A stretch of DNA of 64,000 bases from contig NZ_JAQTNN010000001.1 of NCBI RefSeq assembly GCF_028713855.1, positions 274,696 to 338,695 of the forward strand, in the 5' to 3' direction. Shown in pieces: positions 55,099 through 64,000 of this stretch. This DNA comes from Sulfuricurvum sp. Lineage in GTDB: Bacteria; Campylobacterota; Campylobacteria; Campylobacterales; Sulfurimonadaceae. The notes beneath the pieces are model-generated. The model worked only from the letters and a program-made list of their open reading frames with translations. It searched no databases and was not told the origin of the DNA. The position numbers were made by a program, and so were the translations under genes. The first letter of the stretch is position 1. The number at the start of each line of letters is the position of its first letter.

Positions 55099-56436
55099 GT
55101 GCCTTTTATAAAAAAAATGACGGTATTGCAGCGAACAGTAGTCTGGTTGATCGCAATTGCTATTATCTTTTTTATGCTTCTGCTCTCTATAATATGGGAG
55201 TTAAAACAAAGTATTCTACAAGGACATGATCCTACAACCTCCTTGATCGTTTTATATTTTATAGGTGTTTCGATTGTTATCGGGCTGATTATAAAAGTAT
55301 TTCGTTCGTTTGAAAGACCGATTATCGAATTGACCGAAAATGCTATGAAAATAGCTGAGGGAAATTATAATGTCCATTTCAATATCGATCAATACGATGT
55401 TGAATGGCAACTTCTGATGGGAATATTTAACGATATGTCCTCGGAAACCCGTCGTAAAATTGAGCAGCTTAATTCTCAAAATGAGGTATTGTTTACTTAT
55501 AAAGAGCAGATTGAAGAACTCAATCAGCGTCTCTCAAAAAAGATCCAAATCAAATCAAAACAGCTTGAAGGGTATGTTGAGATTATAGATCAATATGTTA
55601 TCACTTCTCAAACAGATCTATATGGCAATATTACCTATGCTTCAGAGGCATTTTGCAAGATAAGCGGTTATACAAAAGAGGAACTTATCGGTAAAAACCA
55701 TCGGCTTATCCGACACCCTGATATGCCTAAAGAGTTGTTTGAAGAGTTGTGGCGTACGATCAGTTCCGGACAAATGTGGCATGGTGAAATCAAAAATCGT
55801 AAATCAGATGGTGGTGATTATTGGGTAGATACTACCATTACACCCAATGTAGAAGAGGGTGTAATTATCGGCTATACGGCCATACGGCATGATATCAGTG
55901 ATAAAAAAATGATCGAAGAGATGGCCATTACCGATTCTATGACCGGTCTTTATAACCGCCGTTTTTATGTTCAAATAATCAGTGAAGAGATGAATCGGAT
56001 CAAACGTCACCGTTCAAGTTTGGTTTTGATGATGCTGGATGTTGATAATTTTAAACTTTACAATGATAATTATGGCCACCAAGCGGGGGATATCGTTTTA
56101 AATCAAGTGGCTAATGTTTTAAAATTCTATACGTCGAGAAGCGGTGAATATGCATTTCGGCTGGGCGGTGAAGAGTTTGCTGTTTTGGTCAGTGATATGA
56201 ATGAAGAGGGATATTTGGCTTTGGCAGAACGTATTCGCCGTGCGATCGAAATGCTGGAAATTCACCATAAAAAGAATGATGCTTCAGCGTTTGTTACCGT
56301 ATCGATAGGGGTTGCAATCTATTACCATGATTCTATGATTACCTGTGAAGAACTGTATAAAGAATCAGATAATCAGCTATATCGTGCAAAAGATAACGGC
56401 CGAAATCAAGTGGCAATACAGAGTGAGAGAACCTGA
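55099..56436 (+). CDS. membrane HAMP-PAS-GGDEF diguanylate cyclase
   Basis: 445 aa with a GTG start (AAAGG 8 bases upstream). TM helices at about 12-33 and 48-68 enclose only a short periplasmic loop; a HAMP-like stretch (69-120) and coiled coil (120-155) lead to an Aer-like PAS (160-270) and GGDEF (275-440). The motif is GGEEF (356-360), catalytically competent. The I-site position is RSGE, so RxxD inhibition is probably lost. The PAS is close in sequence to that in the FIST protein at 37411. Confidence 0.9.
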   Translation: MPFIKKMTVLQRTVVWLIAIAIIFFMLLLSIIWELKQSILQGHDPTTSLIVLYFIGVSIVIGLIIKVFRSFERPIIELTENAMKIAEGNYNVHFNIDQYDVEWQLLMGIFNDMSSETRRKIEQLNSQNEVLFTYKEQIEELNQRLSKKIQIKSKQLEGYVEIIDQYVITSQTDLYGNITYASEAFCKISGYTKEELIGKNHRLIRHPDMPKELFEELWRTISSGQMWHGEIKNRKSDGGDYWVDTTITPNVEEGVIIGYTAIRHDISDKKMIEEMAITDSMTGLYNRRFYVQIISEEMNRIKRHRSSLVLMMLDVDNFKLYNDNYGHQAGDIVLNQVANVLKFYTSRSGEYAFRLGGEEFAVLVSDMNEEGYLALAERIRRAIEMLEIHHKKNDASAFVTVSIGVAIYYHDSMITCEELYKESDNQLYRAKDNGRNQVAIQSERT

Positions 56437-56437
56437 T

Positions 56438-57208
56438 TTAATTTACGTTTTTATGCTTATACATTGATTTGTCCGCTGCTTCAATAACACTCGCTGCATC
56501 TGCACCACGGGTAAAGGGAGCTATTCCATAGGAAAAGCTGATTTTAAACGATTGATCTTCGACTTTGAAGTGGATTTTGTCAAAATAGGCGAGAAGGGAT
56601 TCCATCTTTTCTTTGATTTGTAATGAATTGATATTTGAATCGAATATGACTATGAATTCATCTCCTCCATATCGAACGACTCGACCGCCGCACTCTTTGA
56701 GTTTGATAGTCACATGGATTAGGACTTTGTCTCCGACGACATGACCGAAGGTGTCATTGATATCTTTGAATTTATTCAAATCAATGAGTACGATGGTTCC
56801 ATTTTCACGTAAAGTGAGGTGATCATGATCCAAAATGGTATCGTCGAACCATTTGCGATTATAACTTTTGGTGAGGCTGTCTTCGTAGACGATTTTTTGG
56901 AGTTCTTGGATCTCTTTTTGGAGCTTTTTGGTTTCTAATAAAATGGAGGCTAAAATTGTTTTGTTTTTGGTTTCTATGGCATTAATCGCTTGATCGGCAC
57001 ACTCGGCAAGAGTGATGACATGACGTACTATTTTCTCATCCAGCATTTCTCGTGTCAAGAATTCATTGGGTTTAAGTTCAATATCACGTACATGTGCAGC
57101 TTCTTGATAAAGTTTTCCATATAAAGCGGGGAATACTATTTTTAGACTTTTTATAGTTTGTTTGACTTCATCGGTAATTTCTATATGCTCTTGGTGTAAA
57201 TCTTTCAT
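56438..57208 (-). CDS. diguanylate cyclase with N-terminal helical region
   Basis: 256 aa. The N-terminal ~105 residues are helical without a recognised domain. The GGDEF domain starts near YEDSLTKSYNRKWFDD; the motif is GGDEF at 181-185 (VVRYGGDEFIVIF). No RxxD I-site is present (GGRVVRY precedes). It should be an active, non-feedback-inhibited cyclase. It is convergent with the gene at 55099-56436, 1 base apart. Confidence 0.9.
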   Translation of the reverse strand: MKDLHQEHIEITDEVKQTIKSLKIVFPALYGKLYQEAAHVRDIELKPNEFLTREMLDEKIVRHVITLAECADQAINAIETKNKTILASILLETKKLQKEIQELQKIVYEDSLTKSYNRKWFDDTILDHDHLTLRENGTIVLIDLNKFKDINDTFGHVVGDKVLIHVTIKLKECGGRVVRYGGDEFIVIFDSNINSLQIKEKMESLLAYFDKIHFKVEDQSFKISFSYGIAPFTRGADAASVIEAADKSMYKHKNVN

Positions 57209-57306
57209 ATTATCCCATCAGCGTTATATTATTTAGTATTTTTCAATAATTATACTCTGTTTAGCAGCGTTTGATTTTTTTAAATACTGAATAATATAAA
57301 TTAATT

Positions 57307-59265
57307 TTAATGTTTTAAAAACAATTCTTCTGCTTTTTCAAAGGACATAGGTTTATAATAATAATAGCCTTGAATTGAATCGATATTGTTAGCGCGTAAA
57401 AAGTTCAGTTCTTCAAATGTTTCGACCCCTTCGGCAAGGGCTGTCATCCCCAACCCCTTTGCCAAAGCGATAATCGTTTTAACGATGCTTTGGTTTTTTG
57501 CTTCATGCGTGATATTCCGGACAAAGGAGATATCGATTTTTAGTTTGTCAATCGGAAGATTTTTGAGGTAAGAAAGGGAAGAATAACCCGTACCGAAATC
57601 ATCAATAGAAATACTAAACCCTTTTGCTTGGATAATATCCAAAAGCGCGATCATTTGTTCAGGATTTTCGAGGATGGAACTTTCAGTGATTTCAAGCTCG
57701 ATGAAGGTGGGATCGCATTGTGTTTCTTGAATAATACGATCCAGTGTCATTAAAAAATCGATATGGGTAAGCTGACGTGCCGAAACATTGATTGCAAGAC
57801 GTCCATAAGAAAATCCTTTTTTTGCCCATTGGGCAGCAGTTTTACACCCTTGCATCAGAACAAATTCACCCACTTGCAGAATCAGTCCGCTCTCTTCGGC
57901 GATCGGAATAAATACTGCGGGTGAAATCATCTCTTCGAAGCTAGTCCATCGCAACAGTGCTTCCATTCCAATAATATTTTCTGTCTGAATATCAATTTGA
58001 GGTTGAAAATAGAGTTCTAATTCGTGATTTTGTATCGCTTTTTTTAATTGTGTGGCGATGGTAGTACGGTGGAGTGCTTTTTCAGTGAATTGTAAATCGT
58101 AGAAGCTGTACGTATTTCTCCCCATATTTTTGGCGTTATACATGGCGGCATCCGCTTTTTGGAGGAGTTCTTCGGCACTGCTGGCATCACTTGGATACAT
58201 AGTGATACCGATACTTGCTGTAATGTAGACATCTATTTCATCGATGTGAAAAGGGTTGTTGAGGGTATTGATGAGATGGAACATGGTGTTATGTATGATA
58301 TTCTTATCTTTATGACATGATAATAGAATGACAAATTCATCTCCTCCGCTTCGTGAGATAAAGGTATCGGGGGGGAAGAGTTCTTGCAGCAATTGTGTAA
58401 TACGAACTAAAAGTTCATCTCCGAATCGATGACCGTAGGAATCATTGATCTCTTTAAAACCATCCAAATCAAGGAAGAGGAGGGCGAACGGGTGATTTTC
58501 AATGTCTGATGTTTGATGTTGAAGCTTTTCAATTAAACTTGTCCGATTAGGAAGTTCGGTGAGCAGATCATGGTGTGCCATATAGTCGAAATGTTCTTTC
58601 GCCTTGATTATTGCTTGTTCATTTTCTTTGATGGTAGTAATATCGCGTGAAATACCGAATATTCCAAATGTCTTTCCGGTTTCAGACAACAGTGGTCCTT
58701 TGGTGACCCAAAAGTATTTTTGTTTTCCGCTCGCGGTTATTACATCTTCTTCGTGATTTTGGATCACACCGCCGGCGAGAATTAAACGATCTATCTCTTG
58801 GATTTTTTTTGCCGCTTCAGAGGAAAATAGGAGTTTATCGGTATGCCCAATGACATTTTCAGGGGATATATTGACAAGTTCTCCGGCACCTGAGTTAAAT
58901 AACATATATCTGCCTTCCATATCTTTTGCAAATATGGCATCAGGAGAACTGTTGACAATGGTACGAAGAAGGGTGTCTTGTTGGGCAAGTCGGTCGTGAG
59001 AAGCTTTTTGCTCGCTGATTCGTTGCGTGTATTCGATAAAACCCTTATGTAAAAATCGATGCATTAAAAGAAATAACAAAAAGGTGGTAATGAGAATAAA
59101 AAACCAGCCTTTATAATGTTGCAAAAGGGTAAGTTGATGAGGATTTCCTGATGAGAAGAGCTCTACAACACTATCAGAGAAGTAGATCCATACGAATCCG
59201 AAAATAAGATATAAAGCGGAGATTTTCAAAGCACTCTTTACACTTTGTGAATCTTTTGATTCCAT
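57307..59265 (-). CDS. membrane PAS-GGDEF-EAL protein
   Basis: 652 aa. TM helices at about 15-36 and 52-70 anchor a PAS (95-215), GGDEF (225-385; motif GGDEF 307-311) and EAL (about 400-645; GMEALLRW, IDDFGTGYSSLSYLK, DKLKIDISF, AEGVET). Both output domains look intact, so the protein could make or break c-di-GMP. The C-terminal two-thirds is nearly identical in pattern to the next upstream gene (59339), indicating a tandem duplication. GGGAG precedes the ATG. Confidence 0.93.
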   Translation of the reverse strand: MESKDSQSVKSALKISALYLIFGFVWIYFSDSVVELFSSGNPHQLTLLQHYKGWFFILITTFLLFLLMHRFLHKGFIEYTQRISEQKASHDRLAQQDTLLRTIVNSSPDAIFAKDMEGRYMLFNSGAGELVNISPENVIGHTDKLLFSSEAAKKIQEIDRLILAGGVIQNHEEDVITASGKQKYFWVTKGPLLSETGKTFGIFGISRDITTIKENEQAIIKAKEHFDYMAHHDLLTELPNRTSLIEKLQHQTSDIENHPFALLFLDLDGFKEINDSYGHRFGDELLVRITQLLQELFPPDTFISRSGGDEFVILLSCHKDKNIIHNTMFHLINTLNNPFHIDEIDVYITASIGITMYPSDASSAEELLQKADAAMYNAKNMGRNTYSFYDLQFTEKALHRTTIATQLKKAIQNHELELYFQPQIDIQTENIIGMEALLRWTSFEEMISPAVFIPIAEESGLILQVGEFVLMQGCKTAAQWAKKGFSYGRLAINVSARQLTHIDFLMTLDRIIQETQCDPTFIELEITESSILENPEQMIALLDIIQAKGFSISIDDFGTGYSSLSYLKNLPIDKLKIDISFVRNITHEAKNQSIVKTIIALAKGLGMTALAEGVETFEELNFLRANNIDSIQGYYYYKPMSFEKAEELFLKH

Positions 59266-59338
59266 CTCTGTCTCCCTCTTTAGCTCTCAAGTGTAAAATA
59301 TTATACCATAGAAAAAAAAGGGTTTTTGTCCATGTTGC

Positions 59339-62047
59339 TTATAGCTTCAAGAGGGCTTCTACTTCTGCTTGCGAAATGGGTTTATAGTAATAGTATCCTT
59401 GTACTGAATCTATGCCATGCTCTTGCAAAAATGTGAGCTCTTCAGCGGTTTCCACCCCTTCGGCGAGGGATGACATTCCCAGCCCTTTTGCCAACGCGAT
59501 AATGGTTTTTACAATGGTTTGATTCTTAGATTCATGCGTGATATTTCGGATAAAGGATATATCTATTTTGAGCTTGTCTATCGGAAGATTTTTTAAATAG
59601 GAAAGAGAGGAATACCCTGTTCCGAAATCGTCGATAGAAATGGTAAATCCTTTGTTCTTGATGGTTCTAAGGAGAAGAATGATTTTTTCAGGGTTTTCGA
59701 GGATAGAGCTTTCGGTTATCTCAAGCTCAATCCATGAAGGGTTACAGTTAGTTTCTTGAATAATGTGTTCTAGCGTCGAAAGAAAATTAGGGTGGACAAG
59801 TTGACGTGCTGAAACATTGATAGCGATGCGTCCGTTTAACAGTCCGGATTGCGCCCATTGTGCAGCGATTTGACATCCTTGGCGAAGGACAAAGTCTCCT
59901 ATTTCTTGTATAAGACCTGTTTCTTCGGCAATAGGGATAAAGATTGCTGGTGAAATTTGTCCATTTGGTGTAAACCAGCGAAGTAATGTTTCAACACCTA
60001 TTATTATATTTGTGTAGGCATTGACTTGTGGTTGAAAATAAAGCTGCAGCTTGCCTGCTGCAAGTGCTTTTTTGAGGTTCGTAGCAATAGTGGTTCGGTA
60101 GAGTGCATTTTCGGTCAGATGAGCACTGTAAAAACTATAGGTATTTTTACCCATTTTTTTAGCATTGTACATTGCAGCATCGGCCCGCTGTAATAAATCT
60201 TCGGTTGTGAGGGCATCGTTTGGATACATGGCGATACCGACACTGGCCGTAATATAAATATCTGTTTCTTCAATATGAAAAGGGTGATTTAGAATATCGA
60301 TCAGTTTATTCATGGTTGATTGAATAAGTTCCTGATCTTTTTGACATCCTAATACAATGACAAATTCATCTCCACCGGTACGGACAATAAATGATTCTGG
60401 CGGGAATATCTCTTTGATTAATGAAGAAAAATGGATTAAAAGAGTATCTCCGAATCGGTGCCCATAGGAATCGTTGACCTCTTTAAAACCATCGAGATCA
60501 AGGAAGAAAAGGGCGAAAGGATGATCTTCCATCCCCGATGTTTTATGTTGAAGTTTTTCAATAAGACTGAGACGGTTGGGAAGGGCGGTTAGCGGATCAT
60601 GATGGGCTAACCGATCAAATCGCTCTTTGGCTTCAAGAATGTTTTGTTCTACGCGTTTGCGCTCGGTAATATCTCGGGCAGAGGCATAGATATAGTGTAC
60701 TCCTTTGATCACAATTCCTCTGGAATTGATTTCTACATCCATCAGTGTCCCGTCTTTGCGGGTATGTACGGTTTCAAAAGAGATTTTTTGATCTTTTAGG
60801 GTGTGCATCATTTCATGGATTATGGTAGGGTCAAAATGGTGATCCCAATCATATATATGCAGTTGTGCCGTCTCTTTTCGCGTATATCCGAGCATTTCCG
60901 CAAAGGAATCGCTAAAAAGAATGAGGTTTCCCTCATCATCATGTACATGAATGCCGTCCGTGGAGGTGGAAAGGATAGATTCGATCTGTTTGGTATGGAT
61001 TGCGGCCTGACGTGATGAGAAGATGTAATAGAGGGTAAAAGATGCTCCGCCGATTGTCAGAAAAATAAAAAATATAATTAGGGTGAGACTGTATTTGTCG
61101 AGAACGTCTTGAAACGTAAACGTAGCCGTGTCAAAGGGATAAATATGATAGTTTTGCATCATATCCCGTGTCGATTTGTAAGAGAGAGGGTTTGCGAATG
61201 CGTGAAAGTCTTGATTGTCTGTAGCGTTGATTTGATAGAGGGCTATTGTCGTCTCTTTAATCATATCCGTATCGGGACGAGTGGTGGATGCAACAGACCA
61301 TTCCGGATAAAGCGGTGTTGAACGAAGGTAGTGGAATGCGTTGTTTATTGGTTGCGGATTGATAATCTTGAGCTCGCCGGAGTTAAGTTTGCCTTTGGCT
61401 ATCAGCTCTTCGATGTATCCGGTACGAAAAAAAGCAACATCGGCTTTACCGGAACGTAAAGCGTTCAATACCCGTTCTTGGGGTTGACCGGTAAAAAGCA
61501 TACGGCACTCTTTGCGCATATCTACACCGGCGTGCATTAATGTATCGAGGGGCATCAGATAGACGGCAAATCCCTCTTTATGTGTCGTCGCAATCATTTT
61601 ACCACGAATATCACTGAGTGTTTTAATATCAGATCGATTCGCTTTAACGGCGATGACACCGCCGTAATGGGTTAAATGATTGTGGTTTACATCCTGACGT
61701 ATCAGCGAAGCGATGTTTTGAGCATCGTATTTGGTCTCCATAGTGATGAAAGAGAGCGAATGCACAATAATAAAATCGAGTTTGTTGTGTGCCACAGCTT
61801 TTTCAAGATCGGATTCGCTGTAGGAATGAATGCGGTAATCATAATGTTTTGAAAAGCGGTTTAGTTCATCTGCAAGCGGTTGCCAAACGTGTTGATTTTC
61901 TTGGATAGGCCGAAAAGCAATAATACCTATTTCAACCGGTTTTTTTGAAGAGGGGAGAGCCGCGAATAATGATGTTATAAGCAGGAATAGAATGATAAAA
62001 GATTTAAACAAAGAATTCCCACTTTTTATAAATATGTTCATTAACAT
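59339..62047 (-). CDS. PhnD-like sensor, PAS-GGDEF-EAL protein
   Basis: 902 aa with signal peptide or anchor (about 14-30), a periplasmic PhnD/SsuA-type substrate-binding domain (about 35-300: VEIGIIAFRPIQENQHVWQPLADEL, LDFIIVHS, LNALRSGKADVAFFRTG), a TM helix (about 322-346), PAS (about 352-470), GGDEF (GGDEF in FIVRTGGDEFVIV) and EAL (GVETLLRW; IDDFGTGYSSLSYL; AEGVET). The extracytoplasmic domain may bind phosphonate, sulfonate or a similar ligand. No ribosome site is seen; TATAAT lies over the first ATG (MLMNIF), so MNIF at 62041 or a leaderless start is possible. Confidence 0.9.
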   Translation of the reverse strand: MLMNIFIKSGNSLFKSFIILFLLITSLFAALPSSKKPVEIGIIAFRPIQENQHVWQPLADELNRFSKHYDYRIHSYSESDLEKAVAHNKLDFIIVHSLSFITMETKYDAQNIASLIRQDVNHNHLTHYGGVIAVKANRSDIKTLSDIRGKMIATTHKEGFAVYLMPLDTLMHAGVDMRKECRMLFTGQPQERVLNALRSGKADVAFFRTGYIEELIAKGKLNSGELKIINPQPINNAFHYLRSTPLYPEWSVASTTRPDTDMIKETTIALYQINATDNQDFHAFANPLSYKSTRDMMQNYHIYPFDTATFTFQDVLDKYSLTLIIFFIFLTIGGASFTLYYIFSSRQAAIHTKQIESILSTSTDGIHVHDDEGNLILFSDSFAEMLGYTRKETAQLHIYDWDHHFDPTIIHEMMHTLKDQKISFETVHTRKDGTLMDVEINSRGIVIKGVHYIYASARDITERKRVEQNILEAKERFDRLAHHDPLTALPNRLSLIEKLQHKTSGMEDHPFALFFLDLDGFKEVNDSYGHRFGDTLLIHFSSLIKEIFPPESFIVRTGGDEFVIVLGCQKDQELIQSTMNKLIDILNHPFHIEETDIYITASVGIAMYPNDALTTEDLLQRADAAMYNAKKMGKNTYSFYSAHLTENALYRTTIATNLKKALAAGKLQLYFQPQVNAYTNIIIGVETLLRWFTPNGQISPAIFIPIAEETGLIQEIGDFVLRQGCQIAAQWAQSGLLNGRIAINVSARQLVHPNFLSTLEHIIQETNCNPSWIELEITESSILENPEKIILLLRTIKNKGFTISIDDFGTGYSSLSYLKNLPIDKLKIDISFIRNITHESKNQTIVKTIIALAKGLGMSSLAEGVETAEELTFLQEHGIDSVQGYYYYKPISQAEVEALLKL

Positions 62048-62074
62048 TATAACACAAAGTAAAAAGATGCCATC

Positions 62075-62090
62075 TGGAACACTCTATGCA
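62075..62090 (+). promoter_or_regulatory. sigma-54 -24/-12 promoter before tandem small genes
   Basis: TGGAAC (62075-62080), spacer ACTCTA, TGCA (62087-62090): the standard TGG-N10-TGC sigma-54 spacing. It is 35 bases before the ATG of the first small Cys/His protein and has the same core as the nif-linked elements. Confidence 0.65.
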
Positions 62091-62124
62091 GATGTTTTAC
62101 CAATCAACTTAGAAGGATTATCAG

Positions 62125-62355
62125 ATGGAACATCACGTCGTTATAGAAAAATTGTGCAGCTGTGCAAAAAAAGAGGGATTATCCCAAATCGCTACTTTTG
62201 ATGCCAAAGATGCTGCATTTGAAGCGGCTGAAACACAACTTGCCCACATGAATGGAAACTTTTGCGGTAAACATACGTTTCAGCTGGTTGAAGTGAATGA
62301 CAATTTTGTCATTGGTATGGTCGGTGGCGGCTGCGGCTGTAAATCCGATCACTAA
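62125..62355 (+). CDS. small Cys/His protein, first of tandem pair
   Basis: 76 aa. EHHVVIEKLCSCAKKEG at the start and NGNFCGKHTFQLVEVNDNFVIGM later are shared with the next gene; the C-terminus adds VGGGCGCKSDH. Cys and His residues could bind a metal. It is not recognised as a named family. AAGGA precedes the ATG, and a sigma-54-type promoter lies upstream. It is followed by its paralogue and then by the convergent MocA-XdhC genes. Confidence 0.7.
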   Translation: MEHHVVIEKLCSCAKKEGLSQIATFDAKDAAFEAAETQLAHMNGNFCGKHTFQLVEVNDNFVIGMVGGGCGCKSDH

Positions 62356-62368
62356 AGAAGGAGAAATT

Positions 62369-62581
62369 ATGGAACATCATGTCGTTGTTGAGAAGTTGTG
62401 CAAATGCGCAATTCGGAAAAAAATGCCTCAAATTAAAACATTGGATGATAAAGAAAATGCAATGCGAATAGCCCGTGCATGGGCACAGGAGATGAATGAA
62501 AGCTTTTGCGGGCAGCATTCCTTCGGTGTGGTGGAAGTGGATGACAACTATGTCATAACCGTAGGGGAAGGGAGTTATTAA
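62369..62581 (+). CDS. small Cys/His protein, second of tandem pair
   Basis: 70 aa from the ATG at 62369 with AAGGAG upstream (13 bases after the first copy). EHHVVVEKLCKCAIRKK and ESFCGQHSFGVVEVDDNYVIT align with the first protein (about 45% identity by eye) but the GGGCGC tail is missing. It is a tandem duplicate. Function unknown; probably the same operon as the first copy. Confidence 0.7.
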   Translation: MEHHVVVEKLCKCAIRKKMPQIKTLDDKENAMRIARAWAQEMNESFCGQHSFGVVEVDDNYVITVGEGSY

Positions 62582-62590
62582 CCCTTCGCC

Positions 62591-63187
62591 TCAGATATGA
62601 GAGGAAAAGAGAGTTACTATGTTGTCCCAATCTTCTAGGGTATCGATATCTCTTGAGTCATCTTTGCTTAAAGGAATATATTGATAGATATTTGTTTCAA
62701 GTAAGGCTTTGGCTCCTTTATCTCCTTTTAATTCGCGCAGGGCAGGGAGATACTGTTTTGGAAAGACAGCGGGGACACCTGATTTTTTATCATAGTGTGA
62801 TGCAATGATCAACTCCGGAAATTCTTTAGACGTTTCTATCAATCTTTTATAATGCATTCGCGGGACTAAGGGTTGGTCACAGAGCATAATCAAAACGCAA
62901 TCGCACGCATCCAATGTCGAAACTCCATAGGCGATTGAACTGCCAAGCCCCTCTTCATAGCGTGAATTAATGACTGTTTTTACAGGGAGATCTTTGATAG
63001 ATTCACTGCATTGTTCATGTTTATTCCCTAATACAACAGTGACGTTGGGTGTCAATTCCAATGCCTGAGCCGCTGCGTACCATAACAGTGTATGGTTGTT
63101 CAGTTCTAAAAGTTGCTTAGGCTGACCTAAGCGACTCGACATTCCTGCTGCCATAACAAGAACCTCAAGCTTATGGTTAGTTAGCAT
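62591..63187 (-). CDS. mocA: MocA-like molybdenum cofactor nucleotidyltransferase
   Basis: 198 aa. The nucleotide-binding start LVMAAGMSSRLGQPKQLLEL and DQPLVPRMHYKRLI, ASHYDKKSGVPAVFPKQYLP blocks match MobA/MocA-type NTP transferases that attach CMP to Mo-molybdopterin. The upstream XdhC gene overlaps by 11 bases, a common pairing for maturation of molybdenum hydroxylases. It is convergent with the small Cys/His genes. Confidence 0.85.
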   Translation of the reverse strand: MLTNHKLEVLVMAAGMSSRLGQPKQLLELNNHTLLWYAAAQALELTPNVTVVLGNKHEQCSESIKDLPVKTVINSRYEEGLGSSIAYGVSTLDACDCVLIMLCDQPLVPRMHYKRLIETSKEFPELIIASHYDKKSGVPAVFPKQYLPALRELKGDKGAKALLETNIYQYIPLSKDDSRDIDTLEDWDNIVTLFSSHI

Positions 63188-64000
63188 GGATTGCTACCCT
63201 TTTTTTTTCTCTTAGTGACATCGGAGTAGCTCGGTTTCGATGGGATTCGATTTCTGCACAAATAGATAAGGCGATTGATTCAGGGGACTCTCCTCCCAAA
63301 TCCAATCCGATAGGATTATGCAATCTCGGATCCATAAAAACTGTTTCACCCATTGTACTGAAAGAGTCGATGATAGTTCTCGTTCGCTTCTGCGGACCCA
63401 TAATACCGATGTAGGAAACCTCTGAATCAAGCAATGCTTTTAAATAAACGGCATCGCTGTTAAAATTGTGGCTCATAACGACAGCAGCATCGAAATCTCG
63501 TTCTAAAATCTTAGTAACCTCTTCACAGTCGTTTAACAAATGTGTTTCATCGGCGGAATGGATATGGGTAAGATTGGATGTTCTTGTATCACAGATTGAG
63601 GTTTGCCACCCAAGAGCATTTGCCATGGAGAGTAACGGTTCACTCCCCGGTCCTGCTCCTAAAATCAATAACCGATAAGGGGAATTGATCTTTTGATAAA
63701 TAAGGCGAAGGTGCGATTCTTCATCATAAAAGATCTCTTCTTTCCGCTCTTCGGATGAAAACCCATAAAAACCCTTTTGCTCCGTGGAACGGATCAGTGT
63801 TTTCTTGGTTCTCTTTAAAGCATACTCAAGCGCGATACCGATCGCACCGTAGTTTTGATTGTAATAAAACGGCTCCATCCAAAGTTTTATCAGTCCGTTG
63901 CATCCAACCCCTTTGCCCCAACTGTCCAATGTGTCATCTTTCATTCGCAAGTCATGGACAACATACTTTCCTTCGTGTTTTGAGAGGATATCTTGGGCGC
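63177..64000 (-). CDS. XdhC/CoxI family molybdoenzyme maturation factor, N-terminus cut
   Basis: The frame is open to the window end (at least 274 codons), so the true start is outside. It matches XdhC: VHDLRMKDD and GKGVGCNG (the family's GxGGC block), then the Rossmann part LLILGAGPGSEPLLSMANALGWQTSICD, DFDAAVVMSHNFNSDAVYLKALLDSEVSYIGIMGP and HNPIGLDLGGESPESIALSICAEI. XdhC binds Mo cofactor and inserts it, sulfurated, into xanthine dehydrogenase-type enzymes. It overlaps the mocA start. Confidence 0.9.
   Translation of the reverse strand, partial: AQDILSKHEGKYVVHDLRMKDDTLDSWGKGVGCNGLIKLWMEPFYYNQNYGAIGIALEYALKRTKKTLIRSTEQKGFYGFSSEERKEEIFYDEESHLRLIYQKINSPYRLLILGAGPGSEPLLSMANALGWQTSICDTRTSNLTHIHSADETHLLNDCEEVTKILERDFDAAVVMSHNFNSDAVYLKALLDSEVSYIGIMGPQKRTRTIIDSFSTMGETVFMDPRLHNPIGLDLGGESPESIALSICAEIESHRNRATPMSLREKKRVAIHAN

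Overview
The window most resembles a free-living, nitrogen-fixing member of the Campylobacterota (Sulfuricurvum/Sulfurimonas-like). This rests on protein style, moderate GC, a nif cluster organised around nifB-nifV-feoA and nifH-nifD-nifK, and a very high density of c-di-GMP proteins. The genus is an inference. No rRNA, tRNA, CRISPR array or insertion sequence was seen, and no gene-free gap exceeds about 300 bases.

Layout. (1) 1-12.2 kb is mixed accessory metabolism: a truncated PEBP-family protein, acetyltransferases, two AhpD/carboxymuconolactone-decarboxylase-fold proteins each beside a regulator, a DMT exporter, a multi-PAS diguanylate cyclase, and a membrane protein built on a catalytically dead peptide deformylase fold. 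(2) 10.7-19.8 kb holds DNA repair genes (ogt, tag), an orphan ModF-like ABC ATPase, a redox/electrophile-stress group (Fe-alcohol dehydrogenase, nitroreductase, MdaB, HxlR regulator, Old Yellow Enzyme) and a higBA toxin-antitoxin pair. (3) 19.8-26.8 kb is an RND efflux operon (TolC-MFP-RND) with a divergent TetR regulator, two tandem 19-bp operators and a HemN-like radical SAM protein. (4) 27-31 kb holds a degenerate GGDEF protein that keeps its I-site, nifS, a predicted PD-(D/E)XK nuclease and an MntA/HepT toxin-antitoxin pair. (5) 31-35.3 kb has glnS with a C-terminal YqeY extension, converging on clpP-clpX.

(6) 35.3-52.2 kb is the nif region in several transcription units: SIR2-like gene-clpP-clpX; a redoxin-like gene without the peroxidatic Cys; a NifX/NifB-domain protein; nifB-nifV-GNAT-feoA-CCE_0567-like-Cys-rich-GNAT; and nifH-unknown-nifD-nifK-small protein. 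A shared element, AGAAC-N6-TGC, lies before the units starting at 36127(-), 36763(-), 37272(-), 40359(+) and 47466(+). A sixth copy with the full TGGAAC-N6-TGCA form precedes two tandem small Cys/His proteins at 62.1 kb. The spacing is that of sigma-54 -24/-12 promoters. nifE, nifN and nifA are not in the window.

(7) 52-62 kb is a run of five large c-di-GMP signalling proteins (HD-GYP, two GGDEF, two paralogous GGDEF-EAL). With those at 6.7, 27.2, 37.4 and 45.0 kb this makes nine, and three of the nif-region neighbours are of this type. (8) 62-64 kb has the small tandem proteins and a MocA-XdhC molybdenum-hydroxylase maturation pair cut by the window end.

The observations most worth following are the shared nif-type promoter element (including its position before SIR2-like-clpP-clpX), the unknown gene between nifH and nifD, the dead deformylase membrane protein, the I-site-only GGDEF protein, and four regulator or toxin-antitoxin genes that look leaderless.
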